Assembly: GCA_965644315.1 (NCBI GenBank)
Contig: CBFFRQ010000138.1
Coordinates: 1 to 28,081 of the forward strand
DNA length: 28,081 nt
Direction: 5' to 3'
Source of the DNA: Caecitellus pseudoparvulus
Lineage: Eukaryota > Bigyra: Bicosoecida
Numbering within the stretch: position 1 is the first letter of the stretch; every line of letters starts with the position of its first letter. The notes beneath the pieces are model-generated. The model was not told where the DNA came from. It made no database searches and saw only the letters and a list, made by a program, of their open reading frames with translations. Made by a program: the position numbers and the translations under genes. Of this stretch, positions 1 to 9,700 are shown one piece after another.

Positions 1-740
1 AGCGCCATTTGCGATGTCGCTCGGACTCTTCGACGACCAGGCCTTGGCATTGCCGTGGGATGGCTGCGAAGTGTGGGACCACTTGGGGCCGGAGTCGATA
101 ATGCGGGGGGAAGCACGGCGTGGGGCGCATCGTGCCTCTTCCTCGGGGTGCTGCATGAGCCTGCTGCTGGGACGCATGCGCAGCATATCGTTCCGGCCGC
201 TGTTGCTCTGTAGCCCACGCGGGGCTATTGAAGGATGCATTTTGTGTCACGGTGTGCGGAACGTTGCCGCTGCAGACCGAGCGGGGTGGTGACGCCCGTC
301 ACAGCCAAGCAAGGGTGGTCGTGCCGCTTCATTTTGGTACTGGGCACAATCGGCACATTGCAGCATGAACCATTTTTGACTTGGACAGATCTCGTAGCTC
401 CAATGTTCTGCTGTGTGAGTATTTCAAAGGGCCTTCGCGCTTGGGTGCCCGGGAATCGCCTCCGCTTCTTGATGGCGCGTGAAACGCCCATCAGATGCTG
501 TCAACGCGTGCTGCTCGCGCCACAATGCTTGACTAGTGCTGTCGATGCACTGTGTTGCACATGAATTCTCATTTTTACCACTACTAGGGTCCATGTATCA
601 TGCTCTTTTCCCTGTACCACTCGCAGGCGCGAATCAGGCAACAGCGCTTTCAGAACGTGCAGTGTCGGATTCTTCAGGACGCGCTGCGTCCCACGCAGCA
701 TCCCTCATTGCCGCCTGGCATTGCCATGGGTCCCCATGGT
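1..740 (+). other. 5' flank of RCC1-A, shared with RCC1-B
   Basis: No convincing gene is seen here. The stretch is homologous, in inverted orientation, to about 13415-13055. For example GCGATGTCGCT at position 11 recurs as its complement near 13400, and the segment around 243-266 recurs near 13150. The same-strand reading frames of the two copies are not conserved as one protein, so this is probably promoter and 5' UTR duplicated together with the RCC1-like gene. The small frames at 14-292 and 235-564 are not supported as genes. Confidence 0.6.
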
Positions 741-2333
741 ATGAACCAATGCGCTAGCGCCTGTCTGTCTTGCGCTGCGCACTTGCCAAAGCGGGCAGGA
801 GCCGGCGCAGCGTGCCGGTGGCGTTTCGCAGTGCTCTCCGCTGCCTTCCTGGCAACGTTGGGCTGCGCCGAAGCTCACGTTGCACTTCGTGGACTCAGTA
901 TGAAGATGAATGATGTCAACTTTCATCGCCGCTTGGCGAGCACGTCTGTTGAAGACACTCAGCTATCTTCCGGCGGCTTGCATACCTGCGCCGTGACGGA
1001 CGGCAAGGTTCGATGCTGGGGTGGAGGCTATAGTGGGCAGCTCGGGTACGGGAACTTGAACCCCATCGGAGACAACGAGCTACCAGAAACTGCAGGCAGT
1101 GTGAACGTAGGCGCTGGTGTTGTCGTGGTCCAAGTTTCGGCAGGAGGCAGCCACACTTGTGTTGTGCTGGATGACGGAGGTGTCATGTGCTGGGGCTCCT
1201 CCATTGCCGGCCAGCTGGGGTACGGCAATAAGGAGAACGTTGGCGCCTCTGAGGATCCAGCTGCGGCGGGAACCGTTGATTTGGGCTCTGGTGCAGCCGC
1301 TGCCCAAGTGTCTGCAGGCAAGAGCCACACGTGCGCAGTGTTGACATCTGGGCTACTTATGTGCTGGGGGTTTGGGTCAAACGGCCGGCTTGGGTATGGT
1401 AACACCAACAACATTGGTGACAATGAGCACCCATCTGCTGCAGGCGCTGTCAACCTTGGTGCAGGACTTGCTGCAGCACAGGTTTCAGCTGGAGACAGCC
1501 ACACCTGTGCTGTGTTGACGAACGGTGGGGTCATGTGCTGGGGGACAGCATTCTCCGGCAGGCTCGGATACAGCAACTTCAACCACATTGGTGACAACGA
1601 GCACCCTGCTGCTGCAGGTCAAGTGAACTTAGGCGCGGGGCGCGCGGCAGCACAAGTTGCTGCAGGGCAGAGCCACACGTGCGTGCTTCTCACGAGCGGA
1701 GAGGTCATGTGCTGGGGTTCGGGGTCCAGTGGCCAGCTTGGGTACGGCAACACCGAGTTCATTGGCAACGATGAGCACCCAGCAACTGCTGGGACTGTCG
1801 ATCTTGGGGGCGCAACAGCATCTCAGATCACTGTCGGGAATGATCACAGCTGTGCGCTCTTGACGTCCGGTGGGGTCATGTGCTGGGGGCTGGGGTCACA
1901 TGGTATGCTTGGGTACGGCAACACCGCCAGTGTTGGAGACAATGAGCATCCAAGCTCTGTTGGTACTGTGAACATGGGCATTGGGGTTGTGGCAACTCAC
2001 CTGTCTGCAGGAGAGCGCCATACGTGTGTGCTGCACTCCCCAGCAAGTGCCATGTGCTGGGGTGAAGGCCAACATGGCAAGCTTGGCTACGGCAACACGC
2101 AGAACATCGGTGACGATGAGCACCCTGCAGATGCAGGCTTCGTTCGATTTGTCCCCTCTCCATCCCCGTCGCCCACCTCCTCACCCAGTAGCACTCCCTC
2201 CGCAACAGTCTCCCCTACTGTGTCCCCCACAAGCTCGGCCACGCCCTCTGTATCGCCGACGGCAAGCTCCTCTTCCAGCCAAACAGCCACTCCCTCAGCG
2301 ACTGCTTCAACTACACCCTCTCCATGCACCTAA
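741..2333 (+). CDS. RCC1-like repeat surface protein, 3'-truncated by telomeric DNA (RCC1-A)
   Basis: The ATG at 741 is chosen because it places a signal peptide in the first 50 residues (charged RWR, then a hydrophobic run ending near GCAEA). An in-frame ATG at 726 is also possible. Seven RCC1-like repeats of about 58 residues follow, each with HTC-x-L-x(2)-G-x-MCWG, then GQLGYGN, an IGDNEHP-like turn and a G-x-V-x-LG strand. They are expected to form a beta-propeller. A Ser/Pro/Thr-rich stalk starts near 2150. In the paralogue at 11141 a similar stalk leads to a C-terminal membrane helix. Here the stalk ends where CCTAACCC repeats begin, and the TAA of the first telomeric unit is the stop. 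The frame is otherwise open, so the gene may have been cut recently. The role is unknown; a secreted or surface binding propeller is inferred. Confidence 0.8.
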   Translation: MNQCASACLSCAAHLPKRAGAGAACRWRFAVLSAAFLATLGCAEAHVALRGLSMKMNDVNFHRRLASTSVEDTQLSSGGLHTCAVTDGKVRCWGGGYSGQLGYGNLNPIGDNELPETAGSVNVGAGVVVVQVSAGGSHTCVVLDDGGVMCWGSSIAGQLGYGNKENVGASEDPAAAGTVDLGSGAAAAQVSAGKSHTCAVLTSGLLMCWGFGSNGRLGYGNTNNIGDNEHPSAAGAVNLGAGLAAAQVSAGDSHTCAVLTNGGVMCWGTAFSGRLGYSNFNHIGDNEHPAAAGQVNLGAGRAAAQVAAGQSHTCVLLTSGEVMCWGSGSSGQLGYGNTEFIGNDEHPATAGTVDLGGATASQITVGNDHSCALLTSGGVMCWGLGSHGMLGYGNTASVGDNEHPSSVGTVNMGIGVVATHLSAGERHTCVLHSPASAMCWGEGQHGKLGYGNTQNIGDDEHPADAGFVRFVPSPSPSPTSSPSSTPSATVSPTVSPTSSATPSVSPTASSSSSQTATPSATASTTPSPCT

Positions 2334-3402
2334 CCCTAACCCTAACCCTAACCCTAACCCTAACCCTAACCCTAACCCTAACCCTAACCCTAACCCTAAC
2401 CCTAACCCTAACCCTAACCCTAACCCCTAACCCTAACCCTAACCCTAACCCTAACCCTAACCCTAACCCTAACCCTAACCCTAACCCTAACCCTAACCCT
2501 AACCCTAACCCTAACCCTAACCCTAACCCTAACCCTAACCCTAACCCTAACCCTAACCCTAACCCTAACCCTAACCCTAACCCTAACCCTAACCCTAACC
2601 CTAACCCTAACCCTAACCCTAACCCTAACCCTAACCCTAACCCTAACCCTAACCCTAACCCTAACCCTAACCCTAACCCTAACCCTAACCCTAACCCTAA
2701 CCCTAACCCTAACCCTAACCCTAACCCTAACCCTAACCCTAACCCTAACCCTAACCCTAACCCTAACCCTAACCCTAACCCTAACCCTAACCCTAACCCT
2801 AACCCTAACCCTAACCCTAACCCTAACCCTAACCCTAACCCTAACCCTAACCCTAACCCTAACCCTAACCCTAACCCTAACCCTAACCCTAACCCTAACC
2901 CTAACCCTAACCCTAACCCTAACCCTAACCCTAACCCTAACCCTAACCCTAACCCTAACCCTAACCCTAACCCTAACCCTAACCCTAACCCTAACCCTAA
3001 CCCTAACCCTAACCCTAACCCTAACCCTAACCCTAACCCTAACCCTAACCCTAACCCTAACCCTAACCCTAACCCTAACCCTAACCCTAACCCTAACCCT
3101 AACCCTAACCCTAACCCTAACCCTAACCCTAACCCTAACCCTAACCCTAACCCTAACCCTAACCCTAACCCTAACCCTAACCCTAACCCTAACCCTAACC
3201 CTAACCCTAACCCTAACCCTAACCCTAACCCTAACCCTAACCCTAACCCTAACCCTAACCCTAACCCTAACCCTAACCCTAACCCTAACCCTAACCCTAA
3301 CCCTAACCCTAACCCTAACCCTAACCCTAACCCTAACCCTAACCCTAACCCCTAACCCCTAACCATCCCTAACCCTAACCCTAACCCTAACCCTAACCTA
3401 AC
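2329..3402. repeat. Telomeric repeat tract (CCCTAA)n, interstitial in this window
   Basis: About 178 units of CCCTAA run on the plus strand (TTAGGG on the minus). The array is nearly perfect, with one extra C at about 2424-2427. Variants cluster at the right end: two CCCCTAA units and a CCATCC interruption lie at 3346-3370, and the last unit is shortened before the retrotransposon. A plus-strand C-rich tract means the chromosome terminus lay to the left and the interior to the right. Degenerate units usually sit on the proximal side, which agrees. The proline/asparagine and leucine/threonine repeat frames across it are not proteins. The assembled length may be shorter than the true length. 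Confidence 0.97.
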
Positions 3403-3403
3403 A

Positions 3404-6358
3404 GGCCCGGATGTTCTGAGATGCCTCGCAGAGACGCTACAGCACCTGGTGAAGGGAGACGGTCTCCTGCCACGGGAGCTGCACCACGGCAAGGGAGTAC
3501 TGCTCGCAAAGAAGGGTCAGACCCCCGGGGTCGCGTCGACCTACCGGCTGATCGTGTGCCGGAGCCCGCTGAGCAAGTTGGTGAACAGTGTTCTTGCATT
3601 CAGGCTGGAACAAGCCGTTCAAGGCCTCATCACTCCGCAGCAAGCAGGGTTCTCCAGAGGCCGCGGGTGCCACGAGCACGTTTTTGCGATGCTCGAAGGA
3701 CCAAGAACAGCACTGAGAACAGCGACTGCGACGTGTTCCCGGGACATTGGACCCAAGAAGAGCCCTCCACTGGCCGTTTTCGCCGTGTTTATCGACTTTC
3801 GAAAGGCTTTCGACTCCGTTGATCACAGGGCGTTGCGCGTGCTGTTAGACCACCTGCCGCTGGACCGCACCACCAGGCGACTCCTCGTGGACTTCATCGA
3901 GAACGCCAGCGTATGCATCGACACGGAACACGGCATGACCGAGGCCATTCACGCGACCAGTGGCGTAGCGCAAGGAAGCGTCCTCTCGCCCCTCCTATTC
4001 AAGATCGCGGTCGACCTGGTGTCCCGTGCGCTCTCCTTGAACCACATTCCGGGGGAGGGAACGGGGGAAAAACCGACACTGGGGATCAAGCTACTGCATT
4101 CAAAGGGGGACCCAGTCCACACTGGACCCCGATTCAGCCATGCGCTGTACGCAGACGACCTGGGACTCGTCGTAGACAGCGCGGACGCCGTGATCCGTGC
4201 GATCACCATCGTCAGGCGGGTCGGGGCGCTGCTTGGGCTCAGAGTCAACGCCTCCAAGTCGGCCATCCTGATCATGCGACCAACACCACGACTTGCGTAT
4301 CGCATGAGCCGACTCCATGTGCAGATAGTCAGCGCCAAGAAACGCCTTGCTGCGGAGTCACAGGCGCTAAAAGTCGACGGAAAGCGGATCCCTCTCGTGG
4401 ACGAATACGAGTACTTAGGAACACCGCTGCAAGCCAAGCTGTTCATACAGCATAAAGTAGCTCGTCGACATGCCGCAACCACCTTGAGCATGGCTGGGCA
4501 CTCTTCTGTGGCGATCTCTGCGGCCGAATGGCTCGCCCCGTCGGCAGCGCACCGCCTTTTGAGGACCTCAGTGGTCGCAGCAGCCGACTACACGCTGGCC
4601 ATCACCGGCAAGCACTCACTCATGCCCGACCGCATGTGCGACAATGCCGTTGGCAGTGTTCTGGACAAATCCGTGTTCGGTTTTCAGCTCCATCCGATGC
4701 GCGTCCAACACGGCGCGGTCCTTGCAGCGGCTGGTATTCCTCTGACGCACATGCGCACGATGCGAAGTCGCATTGGTTTCATAGTCCGGACACTTAAGCA
4801 GGCTGTGGTGGATTCGCCTGCTTTCAGAATCCTGATGGTGAGCGTGTGGCAGGGCCGAACGATGGTCGCGGACGTCCCGGACGAGAGGGTCCCTTCGGCC
4901 CTACTTTTGGAAGACGTAGCGGCCTCAAAGCACACCTTTTACGGTACAGGCACTCCGTGGGCGGTCAGACCCCTACTTGAGTTGCGCCTGTTGGGGTACC
5001 ACGAGGGTGTGTTCGGCGTTCTGGCCATGGCCGCGAGGTGGCACGATTTGAGCGGAAATCGGGACACCACGGCCCTACACGAAGAGATGCGATCTCTTCA
5101 AAAGGCCTTAAAGCTGCCCAAGAACACGGCCCAAAACGGCCCGAAGTTGTTCGTCGCAACAAGTGTTCCTGTGGCCTCTGCGAGGTTCGATAGGTCGGTT
5201 GACTTCCCGGCCACTTTCACGTTGAGGCAGCGTTTGGACCTCCTGGAGTCGTACTTGTTCATTGCACGAACGCAAAGAACAGACACGTATCGGGAGACCA
5301 TGTTCCTACCTGCTGAGTACCCGGGCCACTCGCCTCGGGGAGAAATAGGCGACAAAAGAGTGAATCCGACGCTCTCGCCGAGGCCTCACCATTTGGACGT
5401 CCGAGCGCGAACACACGCGGAACTGCATCCGATTCCGAGTGTTCCCTGTAGTGCTTGGACTGCCCGTCATCCTGACAGAAGTTGGTTGCCGAAGGTGTTC
5501 ATGCTGCAGACACAGCAGCTCCTGCATCCGGGTGCACTCCTGACACCGTATATCGCATGTCCCCTCTGTCTGGACCCCGAAATACGCGATGCGGAGTTCA
5601 TTTTAGACCACATTCTGCTGGACTGCCCTTCAGTGTCTCCAGAACGTCTGGCGTTCTTCCGAGAGGCAGCGCAGAACATGCAGGACTGTGACGAAGCGGC
5701 GAAGTCAACCGCTGTGCCGAGGCGGCCGATGGCCGAGGCCCTTCGGCACCCACCTCTGAGATACGTCACCATTCCAGAAAGCCTGCACACAGCGGTGCAG
5801 GCTGGCTGTCAACTGGACACTGGAACACGTATCTCATGCCAGAACACCCGGGCGTTGCTGAAGCGGCTCGCCCTGTGTGGTCAGTGGCCCACGGGAGCAC
5901 CCGAGTGTGCGGACTGGGATCACGCAACTTGTGCTGCCCTCACGGCGCCACACATGGAACGGTTGCGTGTTCCAGTCCGAAACTCGACCCATCTACTGGA
6001 CCAAGCCCCAGTGAAAGCCGCTGAAGCATTGGAGGCATTTGCTGGGCCCTTGCGGCAAAAGTTACTCCCGAATTCTGGGGGTGCCGCAGACGGCAAAAGT
6101 TTCTACTGGCCCCACGAGGTGGTCGCCGCACCTCCCGGATGGGTGCAAGTCCTGAAAACGTGCATCCGGTACTGTGGGGCCGTGTTTGATCACGTGGTAG
6201 AAGCTCAACTTCGGGGCGCAGGTGTGGAACGCGGGCAGCCCGCCGCGGACCTCGCGCGGCGAGCCCGCTACACGGCCGCCACGCCTGCTGCCTGGACCAT
6301 GCCAAGCCACCTCGCTCCCGGGCGAGATGGCGCAGCAGAGGAGCAAGAAAGTGAGTGA
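3404..6358 (+). CDS. Non-LTR retrotransposon reverse transcriptase, N-terminally truncated (RT1 ORF)
   Basis: The frame runs in from the telomeric junction. The first usable start is GTG at 3449 (969 residues), but it is almost certainly a truncated ORF rather than a true start. Numbered from 3449, the RT fingers include a YRLIVCRSP block, palm motif A has the catalytic Asp in VFIDFRKAF at residue 116, motif B is GVAQGSVLSPLLF, and motif C is YADD at 234-237 (4148-4159). A C-x2-C-x13-H-x4-C zinc knuckle lies at 704-726. After it comes a C-terminal region of about 240 residues with LCGQWP (5873-5890). LHPIPS (5423-5440) lies before the knuckle. Both motifs recur in RT2. The expected role is copying element RNA into DNA. 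No apurinic-type or restriction-like endonuclease motif could be recognised. Confidence 0.92.
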   Translation, partial: GPDVLRCLAETLQHLVKGDGLLPRELHHGKGVLLAKKGQTPGVASTYRLIVCRSPLSKLVNSVLAFRLEQAVQGLITPQQAGFSRGRGCHEHVFAMLEGPRTALRTATATCSRDIGPKKSPPLAVFAVFIDFRKAFDSVDHRALRVLLDHLPLDRTTRRLLVDFIENASVCIDTEHGMTEAIHATSGVAQGSVLSPLLFKIAVDLVSRALSLNHIPGEGTGEKPTLGIKLLHSKGDPVHTGPRFSHALYADDLGLVVDSADAVIRAITIVRRVGALLGLRVNASKSAILIMRPTPRLAYRMSRLHVQIVSAKKRLAAESQALKVDGKRIPLVDEYEYLGTPLQAKLFIQHKVARRHAATTLSMAGHSSVAISAAEWLAPSAAHRLLRTSVVAAADYTLAITGKHSLMPDRMCDNAVGSVLDKSVFGFQLHPMRVQHGAVLAAAGIPLTHMRTMRSRIGFIVRTLKQAVVDSPAFRILMVSVWQGRTMVADVPDERVPSALLLEDVAASKHTFYGTGTPWAVRPLLELRLLGYHEGVFGVLAMAARWHDLSGNRDTTALHEEMRSLQKALKLPKNTAQNGPKLFVATSVPVASARFDRSVDFPATFTLRQRLDLLESYLFIARTQRTDTYRETMFLPAEYPGHSPRGEIGDKRVNPTLSPRPHHLDVRARTHAELHPIPSVPCSAWTARHPDRSWLPKVFMLQTQQLLHPGALLTPYIACPLCLDPEIRDAEFILDHILLDCPSVSPERLAFFREAAQNMQDCDEAAKSTAVPRRPMAEALRHPPLRYVTIPESLHTAVQAGCQLDTGTRISCQNTRALLKRLALCGQWPTGAPECADWDHATCAALTAPHMERLRVPVRNSTHLLDQAPVKAAEALEAFAGPLRQKLLPNSGGAADGKSFYWPHEVVAAPPGWVQVLKTCIRYCGAVFDHVVEAQLRGAGVERGQPAADLARRARYTAATPAAWTMPSHLAPGRDGAAEEQESE

Positions 6359-6525
6359 TAAAAGCTTGCTTTGGGTTGATAGTGCATTCTAAGATGTTAT
6401 TCCGAAATTCCCAGTGTCGTAACGCGCGGCGGGGCCGTTTTGGGTCGCGGGGTGGCGCGGTGTGCGCGGGGTCGCCGCGGCGCCCCCAACACACCAAGGC
6501 CGAAACCCGCACCCAACTCGCCCAA

Positions 6526-6542
6526 CAGGCGCCGAACGCCTG
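6526..6542 (+). promoter_or_regulatory. RNA hairpin 1 in the RT1 3' UTR
   Basis: CAGGCG and CGCCTG form a perfect 6-bp stem around the loop CCGAA. The same bases occur in the second copy near 22030. Confidence 0.5.
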
Positions 6543-6568
6543 AACAACGACGACTAACATTGAACTAC

Positions 6569-6586
6569 CATGTTCTGAAAAGAACA
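6569..6586 (+). promoter_or_regulatory. RNA hairpin 2, GAAA tetraloop, in the RT1 3' UTR
   Basis: TGTTCT and AGAACA pair around a GAAA loop, a GNRA tetraloop. In the second copy near 22072 the stem is 8 bp and perfect (CATGTTCT with AGAACATG); here the outermost pairs are partly lost. Confidence 0.55.
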
Positions 6587-6597
6587 AGCTTACTTCA

Positions 6598-6614
6598 CAT
6601 GGTGACTCACCATG
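6598..6614 (+). promoter_or_regulatory. RNA hairpin 3 in the RT1 3' UTR
   Basis: CATGGTG and CACCATG pair perfectly around ACT. The second copy keeps the motif near 22104 with one changed base (CACGGTG), which still allows most pairs. Confidence 0.5.
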
Positions 6615-6756
6615 CTTTGTGCAAGATATGTGTACGGAGCAAGCGAGCGCTGTGGCCCGCTTCTTTCGAGGAGCAAGTGTGAGGTGAGTGTGGTGAAAAA
6701 AAACAAGAGGCGACAATGCATTGAACTTCCTACGTTGTGCGGATGAACGAAAGCAC

Positions 6757-9700
6757 ATGCTCATGGAGGACCTTGCTGCCACCCATGTTGAAAGGAAGAA
6801 GGCGATGCGCAAGTGTACTCGGCTGGTTGCCAAGAAGCACAAGGCTGCCATGTTCCAAGTCCAGCAGCGCATCCGGGACCTTGCCCGGCTTGACCCCTTC
6901 ACTGCTCACCTGCATGTGCGGAAGCTGTCCGGCAGAAGGAGGAAGGGCACTTCGTCGTCCATCCAGTCAGTCATGGACGACAGCGGCACCCTCATCACAG
7001 ACCCATCACAAGTGCGGGCTGTGGTCAGGGACCAGATGGCCCAGATCATCAGCCCCCCTCCACGGCAAGTCGTGTCCCTGAAGTTCGGACTGGGCCGGCT
7101 GCTCCCATCGGCCCCGACCCACATGTCGACTGAAGCCGCCTGGACCCCGAGCGTGGACCATATCCTGAAGAAGATCCAGTCCCTGAGCCTCCACCGCAAC
7201 CCTGGCACAGGGCACTACCAGGCTGAGCATGTCAAGTATGCCAGCGAGGACTTCCGGAAGAGGTACGCTGCCGCTCTTCAACAGGCCATCAGCACCGGTT
7301 CATGTCCAAGTCAGTACCACAGTGGGGTGGGGACACTCATCCCCAAGACCGCCAGCCAGGCCGGGAGGGTGCAGACATACAGGCTCATTGTCTGCCGTCC
7401 CCCCCAAGCCAAGCTCTTCTTCTCGGTCGTGGCCTCATGTGTCGAAGACTGGGTGCAGCACTGGATCTCACATGAGCAGGCAGGCTTCACCCATGCCCGC
7501 AACACCCACGAGCAGATCCTGGCCTTGCAGGAGGTGTCCACTGCCCACCTGCGCGCCAAGCCCACTGCCAGTGTCCTTGTCCTTTTCGTGGACTTCAAGA
7601 GTGCCTTTGACACTGTTAGCCACGAAGCGATACTCGAGATCCTCGAGTCAGCAAGCCTCCCACAGCCCCTGCTCAGCTGCGTGAAGGACTACATGCAGCG
7701 CGCCACAGTGGCCATTCACACTGGCCATGGTCTTTGCGACCCCCTCCCAGTCACCAACGGGGTCCCCCAGGGTGGCGCACTGTCGCCTCTGTTGTTCAAG
7801 GTGGCTATTGATGTGCTCTCTCAACGCCTGAGAGAGCTGCCAAGTCAGGGAGTGTCAGGGGCAGGAGTGCCGACACCCCGCGGCCACGTCACGCATACGC
7901 TCTATGCGGACGATCTTGCTTGCCTCGCCACCACCCCTGCTGCCCTCCATCGGATGTTCCTTGAAGTCAAGGCCCTGGGCAGCCGGGTGGGCTTGGCCAT
8001 CAACCCGCGCAAGTCCGGGGTCATGGTCCTCACCGGGGCGCAACAGGTCAATGGGGTGTCAGCCACGGAGCGGCGGAAGCTCATCTGGCGGTCCCGCTGG
8101 CTGAGGTCAGGGCAGTCCATGAAGGTCAAGGGGACACCCATCCAACGCACGAGCACCTACTCGTACTTGGGTGTCCCCCTGTCTGAAACTGTCAGCCGAA
8201 CCCGACTGCTTGCCACGAGGCAGGCCACTCTGTCCTGCACTCGGGCTGGGTTCGGCTGCGGTGCCCTCCTCAGTAGTGCGTGGCTGAGTCCGATCCTGAA
8301 GCAGCGGATCGGCACTGCATCCATCAACAGTGCCGCCGACTACATCTTGGCGTCCCAGGTCAGCAACTCGGTGCTACCTTTGCGGGACGTCGATCGTGGA
8401 CTTGCCATCGCCTTCAGCAAGGCCCAGCTGGGGATGCAAAGCTCGCTAGCACGTATGCACAACTATGCAAAGCTTGCTGTGTGCGGCGTCTTGCCAACAC
8501 ACATCCGGGCGACGAAACTCCGCAGCAACATCTTCATGAAGCTGCTGAAGAATGTCCAAGTGCCCACCCCCATGGCCAAGGCGCTGTCCATCAGCCTGCG
8601 CCAAGCCCTGGACCTGCTGCCCTCCCCCCTGGACATGGCCAGCATCTTCCTGGCCAATGTCCGCCTCGACAGGCCAGGCGCTGGAGGCATCCCAGATCCA
8701 TGGGCCTTACACGGTCTACTCGACCTCTGGCTCCTTGGATGCCTCCCTGACCGCGCACGCCTGGAGGCTGTGTGCCTGGAGCCGCCGCCTGACTCTGCCC
8801 CAGACACACACGGGGTCGACATCACCGCTGGGATGGACCCCGCCCCCCCCAAGATCCAGCTGCTTGGACTCGCGGCAGCGGAGTCCTCAGATCTGTCGGC
8901 TGCCCCCCAGTTCCCGGACACCACCCCCTGGGCCACTCGGCAACGCGTCGTCGCCTCCTTCCTTCATGTGGCCCAGACGGTCAAGTGCGGTGCAGTTGGC
9001 TACACTCCCACGGGGGAGATGAAGGCCACCAGGCGTCCGAAGGAGTACCACATCGGTGTGGGTGCTCGCTTCTTCGCCTGGCTGCACCCGATCCCTTCCT
9101 CTGTGAACCCAGTCTTCTGGGTCCACGAAGGCGATCAGGAGAGACGTGTGAAGGTGCACCTGTGGCAGACGCTTCAAGTGTTCAACGGGGATGACACCCC
9201 GACACTGTTCAGCGCCTGCCCCCTGTGCCACAGCGTCTCCTGGTGCAGCCTGCAGGAGCACGTCCTTCTTGACTGCCCCCACCACGCCCTGGTCCCTGCG
9301 AGAAGGTCCGCCCTGTCAGAGGTGCGGAACCTCCTGTCCAGATCCAATGATGCAGTGAGGGGGGTCGCCAACTGCCAGTACCTCGAAGTACCCCCCCCAC
9401 TGCTGGATGCTGTTGTCCACGCCGACGAAGGCCGCTTGTTGGGCCGCCCGTGTCGCCTGCTGCTGCTGCGACTGCTGCTGTGCGGCCAGTGGCCCCATCG
9501 GTGGGGCCAGCCTCCGGCACAACAGCCCTGGAGTCCCGAGGCAGCCGCGGTCCTGAGTAACCCTCATGTCACTCTCCGCGGCTCCTCGGGTCCACTCCGC
9601 CCACCCAAGTACTGGCGCGAGGCCCTGGTAGCTGCCACGGGCCTCGCGGTATCTGCGTGGGACGCGGTGGTGACGTGCATGCTCAGCCTTACCTCTCGTG

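Larger units (their letters stand above)
3402..6733 (+). mobile_element. 5'-truncated non-LTR retrotransposon RT1
   Basis: The element starts directly at the last telomeric unit, with the RT frame already open, so its 5' part is missing. It ends near 6733 with ATGCATTGAACTTCCTA, where RT2 begins. The 3' end is defined by the second copy at 21455-22232: the two match through the 3' UTR and the same terminal bases, then diverge. No long terminal repeats and no long poly(A) tail are seen, only an A8 run near 6696. The intact frame suggests a fairly recent insertion. Any endonuclease encoded upstream of the RT would have been lost, so clade assignment within the non-LTR elements is open. Confidence 0.88.
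6359..6733 (+). other. RT1 3' UTR with conserved hairpins
   Basis: This untranslated tail is conserved between RT1 and its copy at 21864-22232, at roughly nine bases in ten by eye. It contains a GC-rich block (6421-6490), three short perfect or near-perfect inverted repeats (listed separately), an A-rich patch near 6696 and the terminal ATGCATTGAA signature. In non-LTR elements this region is where the reverse transcriptase recognises its template RNA. Confidence 0.75.

Noticed and set aside
1028-1597. Minus-strand frame of 189 codons with a repeated pattern
   Set aside because: Antisense of the RCC1-like repeats; the genuine frame with HTC and CWG motifs is on the plus strand.
2324-3355. 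Long frame encoding Leu-Thr then Pro-Asn repeats
   Set aside because: It is the translation of telomeric CCCTAA repeats, which happen to lack stops in this frame; not a protein.
2329-3402. Telomere healing of a broken RCC1-A gene
   Set aside because: Telomerase addition to RCC1-A would place TTAGGG on the plus strand; the tract has CCCTAA on the plus strand.
5940-6902. Minus-strand frame of 320 codons over the RT1 3' end
   Set aside because: Antisense shadow of the GC-rich RT1 coding region and UTR; a similar shadow appears over the second RT1 copy only because the DNA is repeated.
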